Below are positions 15,981-28,440 of a stretch of DNA of 43,324 bases, one piece after another. Source of the DNA: Elioraea tepidiphila DSM 17972 (GTDB taxonomy: Bacteria; Pseudomonadota; Alphaproteobacteria; Acetobacterales; Acetobacteraceae); NCBI RefSeq assembly GCF_000378465.1, contig NZ_KB899938.1, positions 1-43,324 of the forward strand, in the 5' to 3' direction. The translations under genes and the position numbers were made by a program. Below the pieces are notes generated by a model. The model was not told the DNA's origin. It ran no database searches and was given only the letters and a program-made list of their open reading frames with translations. Every line of letters starts with the position of its first letter. Position 1 is the stretch's first letter.

Positions 15981-17054
15981 GTGAAGCCGCTCCGCTGCCC
16001 CCCGCCTCTCGCCCTGGTCGCGCTCGGGTTGGCGCTGTCCGGTTGCCAGATGCTCCAGCACAGCGAGGCGCCGGTGCAGCGGATCGAGATTCCGCCCTCG
16101 GCGGAGGAGATGGCGGCGTTGGCGACCGCCCCGCCGCGGCTGACGCCCACCGGCACGGTGGTGGATTCGCGGGTGCAGCAGCTCGGCGCCGAGCTTGGCG
16201 CGCTCAAATCCGCTGTGAACGGCACGGCGCAGGAGTTCCGCACCACGCGCGCCGCGATCGCCGATCTCGCCGCACGCTATCAGACGCTCGTCGCCGGCAT
16301 CACCGCGCGGCTTCAGGTCGGGACCACGCCGGGCAACCCGGAACTGATCTCATCGTGGAACGAGGCGCAGGGACTGCTCGGCCAGCTCGAGCAGAATGTC
16401 GGGCGGCTCTCGGCGTTGTCCACGCGCGCAGCCGCGAATGCCTCGACCGCGAGCTTCCTGCAGAACTCGATCCGCTCCGCCTACCGGCTCTCGGGCGGCA
16501 TCGACCAGGACCACCGCAATCTCGATCTGCTGGAGGATGACACCAACCGCACCATCGTCGCGATCGAACGGGTGCTGAACGAGATCGCCGACGATGTCAG
16601 CCGCCAGTCCGCGACCGTGGCGTCGGAGCGGCGCACCATGGGCAGCTTGGCGCTGTCGATCAACAGCGGGCGGATGTACGGCGCGCCGTTGTCCACCCGG
16701 GTCGCCGCCACGCCGACGGCGCTGCCGACGCGGCCGGTACCAGCCGCGGCGCAGCGCCGCCCGCTCGTGACGATCCGCTTCGATCGCCCGGACGTCGCCT
16801 ACCGCCAGCCCCTCTACGACGCGGTATCAGCGGCGCTGGACCGCAACCCGGGGGTGCAGTTCGAGGTGCAGGGCGTTGCCCCGGCGCGCGGCGAACCGGC
16901 CGATCAGGCGCGTGCCGCGAACGATGCGCGCCGCCAGGCCGAGGGCGTGGTGCGCAGCCTCGTCGAGATGGGGCTGCCGTCGGACCGGGTGTCGCTGTCG
17001 GCCGCCACCGCGCGCGAGGCGTCGGTCACCGAGGTCCGGGTCTTCGTCCGCTGA
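15981..17054 (+). CDS. Outer-membrane lipoprotein with OmpA-like C-terminal domain
   Basis: A 357-residue protein. I chose the GTG at 15981 over the in-frame ATG at 15921 because it gives a compact lipoprotein signal: KPLRC, a hydrophobic run, then the lipobox LSGC with Cys22. The middle (about 60-230) is rich in Ala, Gln and Arg heptads and looks coiled-coil. The last 95 residues (VTIRFDRPDVAYRQPL to VTEVRVFVR) have the strand-helix pattern of an OmpA-like peptidoglycan-binding domain. It probably tethers the outer membrane to the wall. It stands alone and converges on the FNR-type gene with ten bases between stops. The specific role is unknown. Confidence 0.72.
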   Translation: MKPLRCPPPLALVALGLALSGCQMLQHSEAPVQRIEIPPSAEEMAALATAPPRLTPTGTVVDSRVQQLGAELGALKSAVNGTAQEFRTTRAAIADLAARYQTLVAGITARLQVGTTPGNPELISSWNEAQGLLGQLEQNVGRLSALSTRAAANASTASFLQNSIRSAYRLSGGIDQDHRNLDLLEDDTNRTIVAIERVLNEIADDVSRQSATVASERRTMGSLALSINSGRMYGAPLSTRVAATPTALPTRPVPAAAQRRPLVTIRFDRPDVAYRQPLYDAVSAALDRNPGVQFEVQGVAPARGEPADQARAANDARRQAEGVVRSLVEMGLPSDRVSLSAATAREASVTEVRVFVR

Positions 17055-17064
17055 GCCGCTTGGC

Positions 17065-17829
17065 TCAGGTCAACCCGGCTGCCATGTCCTCGAGCGTCGC
17101 GCGATCGAGCACGCGCACATGCGTGGTGTCATCGAGCGCGATGAGCCGCCGCTTGCGCAGGGCCGTGAAGGTGCGGCTGACGGTTTCGATCGTGAGGCCG
17201 AGATAGTCGGCGATGTCGCTGCGGTTCATCGGCAAGGCGATCGGCTCACCCGGCTCGCCGCGCCGGACCTGGCCCTGACCGAGCAGCAGGAGGAACGAGA
17301 CGAGCTTCTCTTCGGCATGCTTGCGGCCGAGCAGCACGAGCTGTTCCTGCGTCGCCGTGAGCTCGTCGATCGAGAGCTCAAGCAGGCGCTTGTCGATGCG
17401 CCCCATGCGCTCGCGCAGCATGTCGAGCTTGCGCCGCGCGAACCGGCACACACGGGTTTCGGTCAGAGCCTCGACCGAATAAGCGTAGTCGGCGCCGGCG
17501 GTGAGGCCGATGAAGTCGCCTGCGAAGCGGAAACCAAGGATCTGTCGCCGCCCGTCCGCCAGGAGCTTGTAGAGCTTCACCGCACCGCGCGTGATGTTCA
17601 TCACGTACTCGGCGGGCTCGCCCTCGCGGAACAGCGTGCCATGGGCCGGCACCTGCGCCTCGGTCAGGATGCGCGTGAGCTCCGCGATCCCCTGCGGTTC
17701 GAGGGCGGCGCAGAAATTGCGCTCCCGCACGTCGCAGCCCGCGCAGGGCGCGGGCAGTGAGCCCAGTCGCTGCGAGACAACGCGTAGCGCTTCCGGATGG
17801 ACCATCGCGGCGCTGCACTCCCGGGCCAT
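17065..17829 (-). CDS. fnr: FNR/FnrL-type oxygen-sensing transcription regulator
   Basis: A 254-residue Crp/Fnr-family regulator. The N-terminal cysteines Cys29, Cys32 and Cys40 (PCAGC, then NFC), together with Cys128 (TRVCRF), match the four ligands of an oxygen-labile [4Fe-4S] cluster. The C-x2-C-x7-C spacing is that of alphaproteobacterial FnrL. A cyclic-nucleotide-fold sensor domain spans 45-140, then the dimer helix. The helix-turn-helix reads SDIADYLGLTIETVSRTF, with Glu215, Ser218 and Arg219 as in proteins recognising TTGAT-N4-ATCAA. It probably controls genes for low-oxygen growth. No perfect FNR box was noticed in the window. An in-frame ATG at 17805 is an alternative start. Confidence 0.9.
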   Translation of the reverse strand: MARECSAAMVHPEALRVVSQRLGSLPAPCAGCDVRERNFCAALEPQGIAELTRILTEAQVPAHGTLFREGEPAEYVMNITRGAVKLYKLLADGRRQILGFRFAGDFIGLTAGADYAYSVEALTETRVCRFARRKLDMLRERMGRIDKRLLELSIDELTATQEQLVLLGRKHAEEKLVSFLLLLGQGQVRRGEPGEPIALPMNRSDIADYLGLTIETVSRTFTALRKRRLIALDDTTHVRVLDRATLEDMAAGLT

Positions 17830-17904
17830 TCATTGGATGGCGGCCCGGTCGCGCCGTACCGCCTCACCGTCCCACGAAGATGAGAATAGACGTGCGACAA
17901 CGCA

Positions 17905-19164
17905 ATGCACAACCCAAAACGGGATGCATTGCTCATCAGCGATGCGGCCGCCATGGTCTGGCGCGTGACCAACCCTGTTCCTGACCGCGTGACCCTGCGC
18001 CTGCGCCCCGGCCATGACCGGCGACTGCGCGCCGGTCATCCGTGGGTCTTCTCCAACGAGCTCGACTGGTCGGCCGACATGCGTCAGCTCGCTGCGGGGC
18101 TCGTGGTGCGGCTGGAGGCCGCCGGCGGCCGGCCCGAGGGCACCTTCATCTTCAACCCGCGCAGCCTGATCGCGGCGCGGCGGCTGTCGCGCGACCCCGA
18201 AGCGGTGATCGACCGCGGATTCGTCGCCGAACGGTTGGAGCGGGCCGGCGCCCTGAGGGCCCGGCTGTTCGCCGCGCCGTTCCACCGCCTCTGCCATGCC
18301 GAGGGCGACGGCCTGCCCGGGCTGGTCGTCGACCGCTACGGCGACGTGTTCGTGGTCAGCCACAACACGGCCGGGATGGCCGCGCTGGAGCCCGCGATCC
18401 TGGCCGCGCTGACCGACCTGTTCGCGCCTGTCGCGGTGGTGGCGCGCGACGACAGCCCGGCGCGGACGCTCGAGGGGCTCGGCGAGCGGGTGGCCGTCCT
18501 GGCCGGCGCGCTGCCCGAGCGCGTGACCGTGCAGGAGGGGGGAGTCGTGTTCCCGGTCGATCCCCTTGGCGGGCAGAAGACCGGCTGGTTCTACGACCAG
18601 CGCTTCAACCGTGACGCCGTGGCGGCGCTGGCGCGTGGTGGCCGGGTGCTGGACGTCTACTGCCACACCGGCGCCTTTGGCCTGCGCTGCGCGGCCGAGG
18701 GAGCGGAGCATGTCTCGCTGGCCGACCGTTCGGAGCCGGCCCTGGCGTTGGCGGCGGAGACCGCGCGGGCGAATGGCCTCGCCGCGCGGATCGAGATCAT
18801 GCGCGCGGAGGCGTTCGGGCTGCTCGAGCGCCTGGCGGGGGAGGGGGCGCGCTACGACCTCGTGGTGTGCGATCCGCCCGCCTTCGCCAAGTCGCGCAAG
18901 GACCATGGGCCGGCGCTGAAGGGCTACGAGAAGCTCGCGCGGCTGGCGGCCGCCGTCGTCGCGCCGGGAGGGTTCCTGTTTGTCGCCTCGTGCAGCCACC
19001 ATGTGAATGCCGAGGAGTTCGCGACCTGCGTCGCGCGTGGCTTGGCGCGCGCGGGCCGCGAGGGGCGCGTGCTGCGGTCGGCAGGCGCCGGGCCGGACCA
19101 TCCGGTGCATCCGCACCTGCCGGAAAGCGCGTATCTGAAGGCCGAGTTGTTGCAGCTCGACTGA
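17905..19164 (+). CDS. rlmI: Class I SAM-dependent 23S rRNA methyltransferase, RlmI-like
   Basis: A protein of up to 419 residues. After an uncertain start (ATGs at 17905 and 17953, neither with a good ribosome site) comes a PUA-like RNA-binding segment, LRLRPGHDRRLRAGHPWVFS. The Rossmann methyltransferase follows: VLDVYCHTGAFGLRC for SAM binding, DLVVCDPPAFAKSRKD as motif IV, and VASCSHHVNAEEF as the later catalytic-loop region. E. coli RlmI makes m5C1962 in 23S rRNA, and this COG1092 family is expected to do similarly. It is divergent from the FNR-type gene and ends before the aconitase terminator. Confidence 0.85.
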   Translation: MHNPKRDALLISDAAAMVWRVTNPVPDRVTLRLRPGHDRRLRAGHPWVFSNELDWSADMRQLAAGLVVRLEAAGGRPEGTFIFNPRSLIAARRLSRDPEAVIDRGFVAERLERAGALRARLFAAPFHRLCHAEGDGLPGLVVDRYGDVFVVSHNTAGMAALEPAILAALTDLFAPVAVVARDDSPARTLEGLGERVAVLAGALPERVTVQEGGVVFPVDPLGGQKTGWFYDQRFNRDAVAALARGGRVLDVYCHTGAFGLRCAAEGAEHVSLADRSEPALALAAETARANGLAARIEIMRAEAFGLLERLAGEGARYDLVVCDPPAFAKSRKDHGPALKGYEKLARLAAAVVAPGGFLFVASCSHHVNAEEFATCVARGLARAGREGRVLRSAGAGPDHPVHPHLPESAYLKAELLQLD

Positions 19165-19218
19165 GCGTGCGTTCACGGGGTTGGAGGCAAAGGCCCTTGG
19201 CCCCAAACACAGAAAAGA

Positions 19219-19250
19219 TTGGGGGAAGGGCCGGAAGGCCCTTCCCCCAA
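19219..19250 (-). terminator. Intrinsic terminator of acnA
   Basis: A perfect 14-bp stem (TTGGGGGAAGGGCC) closes on a four-base loop at 19233-19236. Read on the minus strand it is followed by TCTTTTCT, and it begins 24 bases after the aconitase stop. It could also slow the plus-strand transcript of the rRNA methyltransferase, though no T-run follows in that direction. Confidence 0.85.
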
Positions 19251-19273
19251 ACCCCGATCCCTGGAACTTGGCG

Positions 19274-21967
<2,694 letters not shown>

Positions 21968-22080
21968 GGGTTCGCTCCGCGTTTGCGCCCAGAAGGCTCA
22001 CAGCGCCCGGGCGTCTTTGCGGGAGCAGGGCTTACACCATAGGGTGCGGGCGCGTCCATGCGGGGTCGGAAGGGTCAGGG

Positions 22081-22680
22081 GTGTTCGAGGCGCAGGAACT
22101 GGCGGGCGAGCGCGGGGGACGGATCGTCTTCGCCGCCGTCTCCTTCGTGCTGGCGCCGGGTGGGGCGCTGCTGCTGACCGGGCCGAACGGCGCGGGCAAG
22201 ACGAGCCTCCTCCGGGTTCTGGCGGGGCTCGGGCAGGTGGCGGATGGCGCGCTGCTCTGGGACGGGCGGCCGGCGCTGGAGGACCGTATCGCCCATGCCT
22301 CGCGGCTCGCGCTGGTGGGGCACCAGGACGCGCTGAAGCCCGCGCTGACGGTGGCGGAGACGCTCGGCCACGAGGCGCGGATCATCGGGGGGGACGCCGG
22401 TGCTGCCCTCGCGGCGCTGGAGCTTGAGGGGCTGGCGGATCACCCCGTCCGCATCCTCTCGGCCGGGCAGCGCCGGCGGGTGGCGCTCGCACGCCTGGTG
22501 CTGGGGGCGGCACGCCCGCTCTGGCTGCTCGACGAGCCGACCGTCGCGCTCGACGTCGCCGGCGTGGCCACGCTGGGGCGCGTGCTCGCAGGCCATCGCG
22601 CGCGCGGCGGCATGGTGGTGGCGTCCTCGCATCTAGCACTGCCGCTGGACGACGCAACCGAGCTTCGGCTTGCGGCATGA
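22081..22680 (+). CDS. ccmA: Haem exporter ATPase CcmA
   Basis: A 199-residue ABC ATPase starting at a GTG with GGAAGGG nearby. Walker A is TGPNGAGKTS (about 33-42), the signature is LSAGQRRRVALARL, and Walker B is LWLLDEPTVALD. The short length and LSAGQ signature are characteristic of CcmA, which with CcmB forms part of the system I cytochrome c maturation machinery and releases the haem-CcmE complex. It overlaps ccmB by four bases (ATGA). Its position beside aconitase is familiar in Acetobacteraceae-type genomes, from memory. Confidence 0.92.
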   Translation: MFEAQELAGERGGRIVFAAVSFVLAPGGALLLTGPNGAGKTSLLRVLAGLGQVADGALLWDGRPALEDRIAHASRLALVGHQDALKPALTVAETLGHEARIIGGDAGAALAALELEGLADHPVRILSAGQRRRVALARLVLGAARPLWLLDEPTVALDVAGVATLGRVLAGHRARGGMVVASSHLALPLDDATELRLAA

Positions 22681-23342
22681 GGGCGATGTTCGGGCTGATC
22701 CGGAAGGACCTTGCGCTTGCGCGCCGCAATGCCGGCGACACGCTGGCGGCGGTCGCGTTCTTCCTGCTCGCCTGCGGATTGTTCCCGTTCGGGGTCGGTC
22801 CGGACCCGAACGTGCTGGCCCGGATCGCGCCGGGTGTGGTGTGGGTGGCCGCGCTGCTGGCGGCGCTGCTGCCGCTCGACCGTCTGCTCGGCGCGGACTA
22901 CGACGACGGCACGCTCGATCAGCTCCTGGTCTCGGGACTGCATCCGGCAGCGATCGCGGCGGCCAAGGCGGCGACGCACTGGCTTGCGACCGCGCTGCCG
23001 CTGCTGCTCGCGGCACCAGCCGGGGCGATCATGCTGAACCTGCCGATCGGCGCGATCCCCGCGTTGGTCGCTGCGCTGGCGCTCGGCATGGGTGTGCTCT
23101 CGCTGCTCGGCACGGCCGGGGCGGCCTTGACGCTCGGCGCGCGCCGCGGCGGCGTGCTGCTGCCGCTGCTTGTGCTGCCGCTCGCGATCCCCGCGCTGAT
23201 CTTCGGTGCGGCGGCGGTGGAGGCGGCGACGCTCGGCCTGCCGGTGCGGCCGCACCTGGCGATGCTCGCGGCGATGCTGGCCGCAGCACTGCCGCTTGCG
23301 CCGCTCGCCGCGGGGGCGGCGCTGCGCAGCGCCGCGGAGTGA
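22677..23342 (+). CDS. ccmB: Haem exporter permease CcmB
   Basis: A 221-residue inner-membrane protein with about six hydrophobic segments, beginning MFGLIRKDLALARRN after the initial MRA. That start, DYDDGTLDQLLVSGL and ATHWLATALPLLLAAP are typical CcmB sequence. The length is normal. It works with CcmA in cytochrome c biogenesis. ccmC, which usually follows directly, is not present. After the stop there are about 150 non-coding bases and then an unrelated gene on the other strand. Confidence 0.93.
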   Translation: MRAMFGLIRKDLALARRNAGDTLAAVAFFLLACGLFPFGVGPDPNVLARIAPGVVWVAALLAALLPLDRLLGADYDDGTLDQLLVSGLHPAAIAAAKAATHWLATALPLLLAAPAGAIMLNLPIGAIPALVAALALGMGVLSLLGTAGAALTLGARRGGVLLPLLVLPLAIPALIFGAAAVEAATLGLPVRPHLAMLAAMLAAALPLAPLAAGAALRSAAE

Positions 23343-23494
23343 TAGTGGTGCCCATGGGGAGTGCCGCGCGATCGGCGCGCCGACCGCCCAGGGCGCTAAA
23401 CGCTTCAGTTCAGAAGTGCGAACCTGGGAATGCCGCCAGATCGCCGCGCGCAACCGGCATGGTCCAGAATCGCGTGCTGCGCGCTCGGAAATCG
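23343..23494. other. Non-coding gap after ccmB
   Basis: About 150 bases between the convergent ccmB and the next minus-strand gene. It holds a GC-rich palindromic patch (CGGCGCGCCG) near 23377 but no T-run. I see no remnant of ccmC in any frame and no convincing terminator. Confidence 0.4.
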
Positions 23495-23863
23495 TCAGCC
23501 GTTGGCGAAGTAGTCCATGATCCACGCGAATTCCTCGATCACCGCCCCACTCCTGACCGGCGGCTGATTGCGACGCCAGTTCTGGTCGCAGATCTCCCCG
23601 TCGCGGATGTAGGTCCAGCCGCCCCCACCTCTGCCCTGCTGGCCGTCGCTCCAGGCCAGCATGGACACGGCCAGGCGGATGTCGCCGCCGACCCTGACGG
23701 TACGGTTCCCCCGGATGCGCAGGTGCAGATGCGGATGCTCGGTCGTATTGTTCCCATTATAATAAAGATCGCCCCCCGAGCCGCGTACCCAGCCGCGATC
23801 GCGGAACTTCTTCGCGATGTCGTCGGTGAACATGTAGTTGATCGGTGGCGGTGATCCGGACAT
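23495..23863 (-). CDS. Unrecognised small protein with a His-rich EHPHLHLRI motif
   Basis: A 122-residue protein starting at the ATG at 23863, which has CGGGAG about nine bases upstream; the frame is open above it but without support. I do not recognise it. It begins with a Pro-rich tip and a helical DDIAKKFRDRGW. A glycine/asparagine-rich loop follows (GGDLYYNGNN). A strand with EHPHLHLRI (42-50) and a second strand VGGDIRLAVSML come next, and it ends in an aromatic helix. It has no signal peptide or membrane segment. It lies between ccmB and a broken serine hydrolase. Codon use is somewhat less GC-extreme than its neighbours, hinting at recent acquisition. The function is unknown. Confidence 0.6.
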   Translation of the reverse strand: MSGSPPPINYMFTDDIAKKFRDRGWVRGSGGDLYYNGNNTTEHPHLHLRIRGNRTVRVGGDIRLAVSMLAWSDGQQGRGGGGWTYIRDGEICDQNWRRNQPPVRSGAVIEEFAWIMDYFANG

Positions 23864-24078
23864 GGCAGATACTCCCGGATGTGCAGACCGAACAGAACAA
23901 TATGCCCGCGGCTTCACGCGGGCAAGTTGCACCACGACGGCCTTCAGCGGTCATTCAGCGAGGGCGGGGCATGACCGGATGTGCCGGGACGGGCGCTGCG
24001 GATCATCTCCCAGGCCTCATGTCCTGCGAACGCTTCAGCCACCCGTATCGACCCAGCCTGCTGATGCCGCGGACGGGA
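23864..24078. other. 215-base gap with one hairpin
   Basis: This gap lies upstream of the small unknown gene and downstream of the serine hydrolase pseudogene. It contains a hairpin at 23904-23923 (GCCCGCG, six-base loop, CGCGGGC). On the minus strand the hairpin is followed by an AT-rich ATATTGTTCTGTT. It could be the terminator of the pseudogene transcript. The AT-rich patch may be part of the promoter for the small unknown gene. Nothing else is recognisable. Confidence 0.35.
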
Positions 24079-25102
24079 TCAGCAGGCCGTCGACCAGCCG
24101 ATGCAGATCGCGGCATGTCCCATCGCTCCGCCCGAACGCTGGGTCGGGTCGGAGGTCATGACGACGCTCAGGCCGAGACGCGGCACGATGTGGATCATCT
24201 GCCCGCCGAAGCCCCAGGCGTAGAAGCGCGGGTATCCGTTCACTTCGGCCAGGAACCACGCATAGCCGTGCGGTGCGCCGGTGAAGCGCGAGGCGGTGCG
24301 CGGCGTCCAGCAGGCACGGATCCAGTCCTCGCGCAGCACCCGCGTGCCGCCGATGCGCCGCCAAGCCGATGGAGCTCAGCGAAACGCAACAGGTCGCGCG
24401 GCGAGAGCAGCATGTCGTTGCCGCCGACATAGATGCCCTGCGGATCGCGTGGCCAGGGCGGGATCTTGATGCCAAGCGGGGCCCCGAGCCATTCCCGCGC
24501 GAGCGCCAGGGTACTGCGCCCGGTGGCTTGCGTCAGCAGCGCGGCGAGCAGGTGCGAGTCGCCAGTGGAGTAGAGCATCGGCCCGCCCGGATCGGCGACG
24601 AAGGGGCGGGAGAGCACGTGGCGCACCCAGTCGGGGCTGATGACCCAGCGTCCGTAGTTCACGCACGAGGTGCGATCCAGCCCGGCGCGCATGGACAGCA
24701 GATGGACAGCAGGTGGTCGATCGTGATGGCGTGCAGCCGCGGGTCGGGGTTGCGCGGCAGCCGGTCCGCGAGCAGCGGCGCGATGGTCTGGTCCAGGCCG
24801 GTGAACACGCCGCGGTCGATCGCGATGCCGACGAGTGCGACGATCACCGCCTTCGACACGGACTTGATGTTGGCCCGCCGGTCGAGCGGCGGGCCGCCGA
24901 AGCGACGCGCGACGAGAATACGGCCGTCGCGCGCGACGATCAGGCTGTGCAGCGGCGTCAGGCCCGCAGCAGTCTCGAGCGCCCGGCCAAGCAAAGCCGG
25001 TTCGAGCGGCTGCGCCCTGGTTGCATACGGTACGGCGAGCGCGGCAGGTCCGACCAGGGCGGCGCGGCGTCGCCACGGTCGCATGAAGCCGATATAGCGC
25101 AT
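24079..25102 (-). pseudogene. Serine hydrolase (beta-lactamase/class C type), broken by two frameshifts
   Basis: The N-terminal part, from an ATG at 25102 or 25084, has an export-like signal (RPWRRRAALVGPAALAVPYA). It then has a segment with the SxxK active-site motif SVSKAV typical of penicillin-binding-protein-like serine hydrolases. The frame breaks at 24691-24712, where an 11-base unit is repeated in tandem. Removing one copy restores TIDHLLSMRAGLDRTSCVN. The second part runs through VGGNDMLLSPRDLLRFAELH and breaks again near 24356-24362 (two bases missing or one extra). The third frame continues as LREDWIRACWTPR to the stop at 24079. Two separate lesions make a sequencing slip unlikely. 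The intact family hydrolyses esters, amides or peptides in the periplasm. Confidence 0.82.
24691..24712. repeat. 11-bp tandem duplication inside the serine hydrolase
   Basis: ATGGACAGCAG occurs twice in immediate succession (24691-24701 and 24702-24712). Eleven bases is not a multiple of three, so it shifts the frame. Deleting one copy in translation joins the two halves of the protein exactly. Confidence 0.9.
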
Positions 25103-25229
25103 CGATCCGTGCCCGCGAGGCTCGCTCGCGGGCGTTTCATCCTGCGTTGTACGCCTCGGCGTCGGTGCGGAGCGCATGTGGTGTAGGATGTTCGGCGAGG
25201 ATCGGACTCCGGCGGCATGAGGTGACAAC
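25103..25229. other. Divergent gap with hairpin before the serine hydrolase start
   Basis: This gap holds the upstream regions of the minus-strand pseudogene and the plus-strand unknown gene at 25230. A perfect 9-bp stem (GCCCGCGAG, five-base loop, CTCGCGGGC) lies at 25111-25133, only eight bases before the pseudogene start codon. GAGGTG, the ribosome site of the plus-strand gene, is at the right edge. No clear promoter boxes are seen. Confidence 0.4.
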
Positions 25230-25838
25230 ATGGCCAAGCCCGTGGCGTGGACGCATGGTTTCAAGCCCGCGATCACCCAGCAGCAACAACAGTTGATCCT
25301 CTGGTTCGAGGGCATGATCGTCGGGCTGGCCGCGCGTGCCGGCCAGCATCTCGGCGCACTCGACGTCGAAAGCGCGGGCAAGTTCGGCCTCAAGCTCGAG
25401 GAGCGGTTCCTGGCCGACAACCCGAAGCCTCATCGCTTCTTCCGCGCCTCGATCGGCTCGACGGTCGAGCGCAAGGTCTATGGCGAGCTCTGCGGCCTCT
25501 GGACCGGTGCAAAGCGCGTCATCCCGAGCGGGGACTGGGCCGGGGTGTATCAGGGCGAGATCGGCACCAAGGACGACATCGTCACCATCACCTTCGCGAT
25601 CGAGTATCAGGCAAGCCACTCGCCCGTGCTGCCGTGCAGCTTCAAGAACTCGCGCCCGGACATCCGCCTGTCGATCGGCGCCGGCAGCGACGGGGTGAAC
25701 TACGAGGCGCTGTTCGACCTGACCTCCGAGGGGCAGGTCGGCCACGTGTTGAAGAAGGGCGACAAGTGGCTGAGCAAGGCAAACGTCGCCTACGTGTCGG
25801 AGATCGTCTGGACCAACGACGACATCATGCACAAGTGA
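25230..25838 (+). CDS. Unrecognised 202-residue cytosolic protein
   Basis: The ATG at 25230 follows GAGGTG at good spacing, and codon position bias supports a real gene. I do not recognise the family. The N-terminal third is helical, with a run of glutamines (ITQQQQQLILWFEGM). The middle is basic and aromatic (NPKPHRFFRASIGS). The C-terminal half looks rich in beta strands (DDIVTITFAIEYQ, PDIRLSIGAGSDG). It has no signal peptide, membrane span or metal motif. It stands alone, divergent from the broken serine hydrolase and convergent with hemB. Its composition is less Arg/Ala-rich than neighbouring genes. Confidence 0.7.
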   Translation: MAKPVAWTHGFKPAITQQQQQLILWFEGMIVGLAARAGQHLGALDVESAGKFGLKLEERFLADNPKPHRFFRASIGSTVERKVYGELCGLWTGAKRVIPSGDWAGVYQGEIGTKDDIVTITFAIEYQASHSPVLPCSFKNSRPDIRLSIGAGSDGVNYEALFDLTSEGQVGHVLKKGDKWLSKANVAYVSEIVWTNDDIMHK

Positions 25839-25869
25839 CGGAGGGTCCGGGGACCGTTGGCCCCCGGGC

Positions 25870-28198
<2,329 letters not shown>

Positions 28199-28221
28199 GG
28201 CGGTGTTCCCCGGAGTTGCCC

Positions 28222-28440
28222 GTGAGGGATGGCCGCGACGATAGGGCAGCCGGGCGGCAGCCGCTACCCGGGCGCGAGGTGATCTACGAGCACCGCCGGT
28301 TCGGCGCCTGGTTGCGGGTGGCGGCGGTTGATGCCGCAACAGGGCTGGAGGCGGTGGCCACCGGGCCGGCGGATGCACCGGCGATGGTGGAGCGACTGGC
28401 GGCGGCCAAGCTGCGGCGGCTGCTGGATGGACGACGATGA
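28222..28440 (+). CDS. Small DUF6898-like protein
   Basis: About 72 residues from a GTG at 28222, with CCGGAG upstream. The conserved core reads EVIYEHRRFGAWLRVAAVD, then ATGLEAVATGPADAP and a C-terminal helix ending in LRRLLDG. I associate this pattern with DUF6898, a small alphaproteobacterial family of unknown function, from memory only. Its stop overlaps the start of the dienelactone hydrolase gene (ATGA), so the two are translated together. The frame is open further upstream but would run into metY. Confidence 0.7.
   Translation: MRDGRDDRAAGRQPLPGREVIYEHRRFGAWLRVAAVDAATGLEAVATGPADAPAMVERLAAAKLRRLLDGRR

Noticed and set aside
23343-23494. Decayed ccmC after ccmB
   Set aside because: No frame in the gap shows the WWD-like tryptophan motif or membrane spans of CcmC.
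25839-25869. Terminator between the 202-residue protein and hemB
   Set aside because: Only a six-base CCGGGG/CCCCGG pairing with a nine-base loop and no T-run.
28199-28221. SAM riboswitch upstream of metY
   Set aside because: Only 23 bases separate the two starts, and the sequence further up is coding on the other strand; no SAM-II consensus was seen.
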